Assembly: GCA_003576975.1 (NCBI GenBank)
Contig: QEVD01000008.1
Span: 1-64,000 of the forward strand
Origin: Candidatus Zhuqueibacterota bacterium
GTDB taxonomy: Bacteria; Zhuqueibacterota; Zhuqueibacteria; Zhuqueibacterales; Zhuqueibacteraceae
Direction of reading: 5' to 3'
DNA length: 64,000 bases
Numbering within the stretch: the stretch's first letter is position 1; the number at the start of each line of letters is the position of its first letter. The translations under genes and the position numbers were made by a program. Below are positions 62,001-64,000 of this stretch, one piece after another. The notes beneath the pieces were generated by a model, which was not told the origin of the DNA, searched no databases, and was given only the letters and a program-made list of their open reading frames with translations.

Positions 62001-63123
62001 CGACGGCGGCAGTTTGACGAATGCCATCGCGGCTGCGACGACAAAAACTACGGACGGTGTGCTCGGCAATATTTCCGGCTGGAAATTGCGCGGCGGCGAC
62101 TGGACGCTCATTGGCAATCCCTACAATACACGCCTCGAGTTGAGCCAGTTGAAATTGAAGCGCAAAGGAACTTTGTTGAGCAATCACGGCACAGAAGTAC
62201 AGGTTTGGAATTACGATGGCCAGTGGCGAAATCCGATTATCGAGCCTGAACTTGCTCTGGAAGCCTGGGGCGGTTTGTTTATTCGCACGAGTGAAGCCGA
62301 CACTATTGTTTTCGCCGATGCCAAAGAACCTTACGCGCGCAATGTTGCAAAAGCCGGCATTGCTGCAACAGAACTCGCTGAAGGCGAATGGTCGATACAA
62401 ATCACCGCAGCCAGCGGCGAATTCAGCGATGCCGTCAACTACTTTGGTGTGAGAAAAGAGGCGAAAGACGGTTTGGATAATTTTGATTGGCACGAGCCGC
62501 CTTTCCTGCCGGATGGCATCGGGCTCAGTTTCCCGCATCCGGAATGGAACGAGCCGACGGAATTGACCGCCGACTTTCGTGGGATTGAAAGCGACGGCCA
62601 GCGCTGGGAGATTTCTGTTAACGGCGAAGCAGCGCATGCCGTGCAACTCAGCTTCGCACATATCGCAACCCTACCGGAAGATTTTCGCATTTTGCTGGTT
62701 GATGAAACCACCAAAATCATGCACGATCTCCGCAAAGAACCTACCATTGCGGTTCGCATTCCCGAGTCCGGCGTCAAATCACTCGCGATCCTCGCCGGCA
62801 GTGATTTCTTTATCAACAAGAATACCGCAGGCATGCTGGCTGTGCCGACAACGTTTGCGCTGCATCAGAATTATCCCAATCCCTTTAATCCCAGCACAAC
62901 GATTCGTTACCAAATGCCGGTTGCGGGACGAGTGACGTTGAAAATTTTTGATATGATGGGACGGGAAGTTTTGGTTTTGGAAGAGAACAAATCCCGCGAG
63001 CCGGGATACTATGAAGCTGTTGCAGACATGAATGCGTTGGGTTCCGGGGTTTATTTTTATCAAATTGCCGTTGCCGGCGAGCAAAAGTTTCAGGCGACAA
63101 AGAAGATGATATTTGTCAAATAA
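59020..63123 (+). CDS. Secreted Asp-box propeller protein 3 with sorting domain (1367 aa)
   Basis: Third tandem paralogue. The start at 59020 opens a signal peptide (LALVSFSFIFGNALSQ) and follows a purine-rich GAGAAGA; the frame extends 45 codons upstream into the previous gene's 3' end. I count 15 Asp-box motifs (such as VWRSTDGGTKW and FYSDDLGQNW), the most regular set of the three, in keeping with two propellers of seven or eight blades. The Ig-like pair, the ELGNSRSLPSG module and the sorting tail (NYPNPFNPSTT; FDMMGREVLVLEE) complete it. Long stretches of its 3' part are identical at the base level to protein 2, pointing to gene conversion. Confidence 0.86.
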   Translation: MNVRALLARMKALALVSFSFIFGNALSQDAAPGKWISFPGDISPKTNVMAGRSVSQDLWAGTNAGIFRTTDYGLTWSQVERPIAGKEVISMLWIDNLTVYVGTAQDGLFRSDNGGATWTQALEARAVRALLWLERDQTLYAGLAYAGLSDELGVWKSTDFGKTWEPSGLSNQEISEFHEIDGRLIAIGAYLFYSDNGGSNWAQVDPPNTLTPSKPALLSVDSLLYAATFFAGVWRSGDRGETWVQANPPMDTQWISTLIYNATNHSLFAGTYDNGVWRSMDSGQNWEQAASPLDSGYVQSLIALDDGTMLAGTADNGVWRSTDGGTKWNRTDPPMNVHIFLQRLGRVYAVTEDEGIFRSSDQGQTWYGSGNSFYLRPNAVGVYVEKDFNFILAYGERGIFRSEDGGQSWASADTLQNRPVRRLVEMDNAFYAAKDLASILDEDARIYKSMDRGITWTPTGRLPGDGLLRVNQVTSLHASAGRLYAGSNLGLFYSGDNGASWSAANSPMNFGAVLNIISLPDGRLIADNNYEKGIFYSDDLGQNWTRANPPMDNQSVTVLLAADATTVYAGTGGNGFFYSTDRGANWAPAPAPMNDKNISTLSILEGGVIYAGTQGNGVWRSTDGGTRWEGANPPMADKTVLSLFRWATEEDTALFAATGAGQGVFRSLDGGRNWTALNTGFNLVNDVRAFKDIPLIKRLYAATDAGVYFQQVDFAPPQAVALQIGTSEGRKLEFTRVPEVTLLLDAEDQDDPPYPDSMIVFEEGKFSEAKWEPFQSLFAFTVSNTDGPKIIHAQVKDLSWNLSATVKDTITLDTTPPRFLAHTVTPVTPAAGQSIRITQEVDDRNPDRIELLYWLSGQARMSRAAFLGNAIDIDGAFVANRGFDYRIVATDKAGNDSTLQNGVLDFFSLPVAISASELGNSRSLPSGAGGAAYRIVSIPLDLPNSPKAKDVFRDLGNYGRRGNWRFHAYSGNSQWEEGENIQMQTGAGYFMIRRDGGSLTNAIAAATTKTTDGVLGNISGWKLRGGDWTLIGNPYNTRLELSQLKLKRKGTLLSNHGTEVQVWNYDGQWRNPIIEPELALEAWGGLFIRTSEADTIVFADAKEPYARNVAKAGIAATELAEGEWSIQITAASGEFSDAVNYFGVRKEAKDGLDNFDWHEPPFLPDGIGLSFPHPEWNEPTELTADFRGIESDGQRWEISVNGEAAHAVQLSFAHIATLPEDFRILLVDETTKIMHDLRKEPTIAVRIPESGVKSLAILAGSDFFINKNTAGMLAVPTTFALHQNYPNPFNPSTTIRYQMPVAGRVTLKIFDMMGREVLVLEENKSREPGYYEAVADMNALGSGVYFYQIAVAGEQKFQATKKMIFVK

Positions 63124-63134
63124 GGTCATTTGGC

Positions 63135-63198
63135 ACTGACCGGTCACTCCAACGCAAAACCTCTATTCAGAAAATTTTTGTAGAAGTGACCGGTCAGT
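63135..63198. promoter_or_regulatory. Twin palindrome upstream of the second CHAT gene
   Basis: ACTGACCGGTCACT at 63135-63148 and its exact reverse complement AGTGACCGGTCAGT at 63185-63198. Each contains the perfect 10-bp palindrome TGACCGGTCA, with centres exactly 50 bases apart. The pair lies between the stop of propeller protein 3 and the next start. It could be a double operator for DNA looping, or the stem of a large terminator hairpin; no T-run follows. Confidence 0.55.
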
Positions 63199-63262
63199 TG
63201 ACCTGAATGGAAGCAAAACGTGAGCAATAAAGCGTAATTCGTGAGGCGTGAGGCGAAACCCG

Positions 63263-64000
63263 ATGCCCCAAATAAACGATCATCAAACCAACAAACCCGT
63301 CATCTTCCTCGCCTTTGCGCAAGACCGCGTCGCGGACGGCGCGTATTTGCGCAATCTGCCCATCGAGCTGGACGGCATCCGCAAGGCGCTGCAGAAAGCA
63401 AAACAGGCCGGGCTGTGTGAAATTGTCGAGCGCTCGAACACGACGGTCGAAAACATTCTTGACGTGTTTCAAGAGTATCAGGATCGCATCGCCATTTTTC
63501 ATTACGGCGGCCATGCGGACAGCTTCGAGCTGCTGCTCGAATCGCTGGCCGGCGCGCATGCCGCGGCGCATCGTGAAGGCTTGGTTTCGTTCTTGGCGAG
63601 ACAACTCGGGTTAAAGCTGGTCTTCCTGAACGGCTGCAGCACGCAGCAGCATGCCCTGGATTTGAAGGAAGCCGGCATTCCCGCGGTGATCGGCACTTCA
63701 AAGACCATCGGCGATGCCGTGGCCGCAGACCTGGCGGTGCGCTTTTACAAAGGACTGGCCGCGGGCCACACGATTGAGCGCGCCTGGGCCGAGGCCGTGG
63801 ATCAGGTGAAAATAGAAAAAGGCACGGACTGGCGGGCGCTGCACTGGCAAGGCAAAACCGAAACGCCCGACCGGTTTCCGTGGGAAATCTCTTACCGCGA
63901 GGGCGCGGAAAAAGTAAAAGACTGGAATTTGCCGGAAGCAGCGGAAAATCCATTGTTCGGCCTTCCAGAGATTCCGCCAGAATATTTCCGCAAGCTCCCT
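63263..64000 (+). CDS. CHAT-domain protein, 5' part (246 codons, runs off the window)
   Basis: The sequence from MPQINDHQTNKPVIFLAFAQ onward is closely similar to the N-terminus of the 41759 protein across the whole CHAT domain. It keeps the catalytic pair His (HYGGHADSFELL) and Cys (FLNGCSTQQHAL), and continues with PWEISYREGAEKVKDWNLPE and ENPLFGLPEIPPEY, the same linker that precedes the STAND NTPase in the full-length paralogue. The reading frame is open through base 64000. The rest presumably encodes an NTPase and sensor region, but that is not in view. The start has only a weak purine-rich ribosome-binding site. It is the third CHAT copy in 23 kb. Confidence 0.85.
   Translation, partial: MPQINDHQTNKPVIFLAFAQDRVADGAYLRNLPIELDGIRKALQKAKQAGLCEIVERSNTTVENILDVFQEYQDRIAIFHYGGHADSFELLLESLAGAHAAAHREGLVSFLARQLGLKLVFLNGCSTQQHALDLKEAGIPAVIGTSKTIGDAVAADLAVRFYKGLAAGHTIERAWAEAVDQVKIEKGTDWRALHWQGKTETPDRFPWEISYREGAEKVKDWNLPEAAENPLFGLPEIPPEYFRKLP

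Noticed and set aside
61573-62661. 362-codon minus-strand frame inside propeller gene 3
   Set aside because: A mirrored frame occurs at the same place in propeller gene 2 (57681-58577), as expected from the near-identical coding DNA rather than from a real gene.

Overview
The window looks like a chromosome segment of an FCB-group bacterium, close in style to candidate division KSB1 or Calditrichota. The main clue is that four large secreted proteins end in a type IX-secretion-like C-terminal sorting domain (motif NYPNPFNPST or a close variant, followed by a short beta-sandwich). Other clues are a UpxY/NusG-like antiterminator at the head of the polysaccharide operon, a sensor kinase with an N-terminal ligand-binding propeller, and FN3 and PEGA cell-surface proteins. 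No rRNA, tRNA or CRISPR array was seen. The taxonomic placement is inference.

Region A (about 0.1-28 kb, minus strand) is one long exopolysaccharide/O-antigen operon read right to left. It starts with a small HTH gene and a UpxY-like antiterminator. Next come the initiating sugar transferase, PEGA and FN3 envelope proteins, a Wza-like exporter, a Wzz-like chain-length protein and a BY-kinase. These are followed by deacetylase, FemAB and glycosyltransferase genes of the kind found in exosortase (XrtA) EPS loci, then nucleotide-sugar genes (epimerases, a CDP-glucose-type cytidylyltransferase, a C-methyltransferase, a 3,5-epimerase and a PLP aminotransferase). The left end holds a secreted DUF4038 glycosidase-like protein, a PIG-L deacetylase, a pyruvyltransferase, a Wzm/Wzt-type ABC exporter and glycosyltransferases. 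The last glycosyltransferase is a truncated remnant.

Region B (28-35.5 kb, minus strand) is the regulatory head: a 1453-residue sensor kinase, a NarL-type response regulator, a lone receiver protein and a sigma-54 activator. A good -24/-12 promoter lies directly upstream of the HTH-UpxY pair, which suggests that a signalling cascade drives the polysaccharide operon through sigma-54.

Region C (36.4-50 kb, mostly plus strand) is an accessory island rich in protease and cell-death-like domains. It holds a caspase/alpha-beta-hydrolase fusion, a GH19 endolysin-like enzyme with a histone-like lysine tail, a broken CHAT fragment, a DUF433/DUF5615 toxin-antitoxin pair, a 1547-residue CHAT-STAND-TM-WD40 protein, a secreted unknown, a REP-associated transposase between structured repeats, and a trypsin-like protease with a degenerate second copy of its domain. 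Together these resemble NTP-dependent biological-conflict (immune or suicide) systems. This is the best candidate for a new system in the window.

Region D (50-64 kb, plus strand) has three tandem paralogous secreted Asp-box propeller proteins whose C-terminal halves are nearly identical. A twin-palindrome operator candidate follows, and then a third CHAT gene that runs off the window end. Two kinds of dispersed palindromic DNA element (five REP-like half units at 46.6-48.5 kb, and a long hairpin element at 30.3 and 50.1 kb) lie in the spacers.
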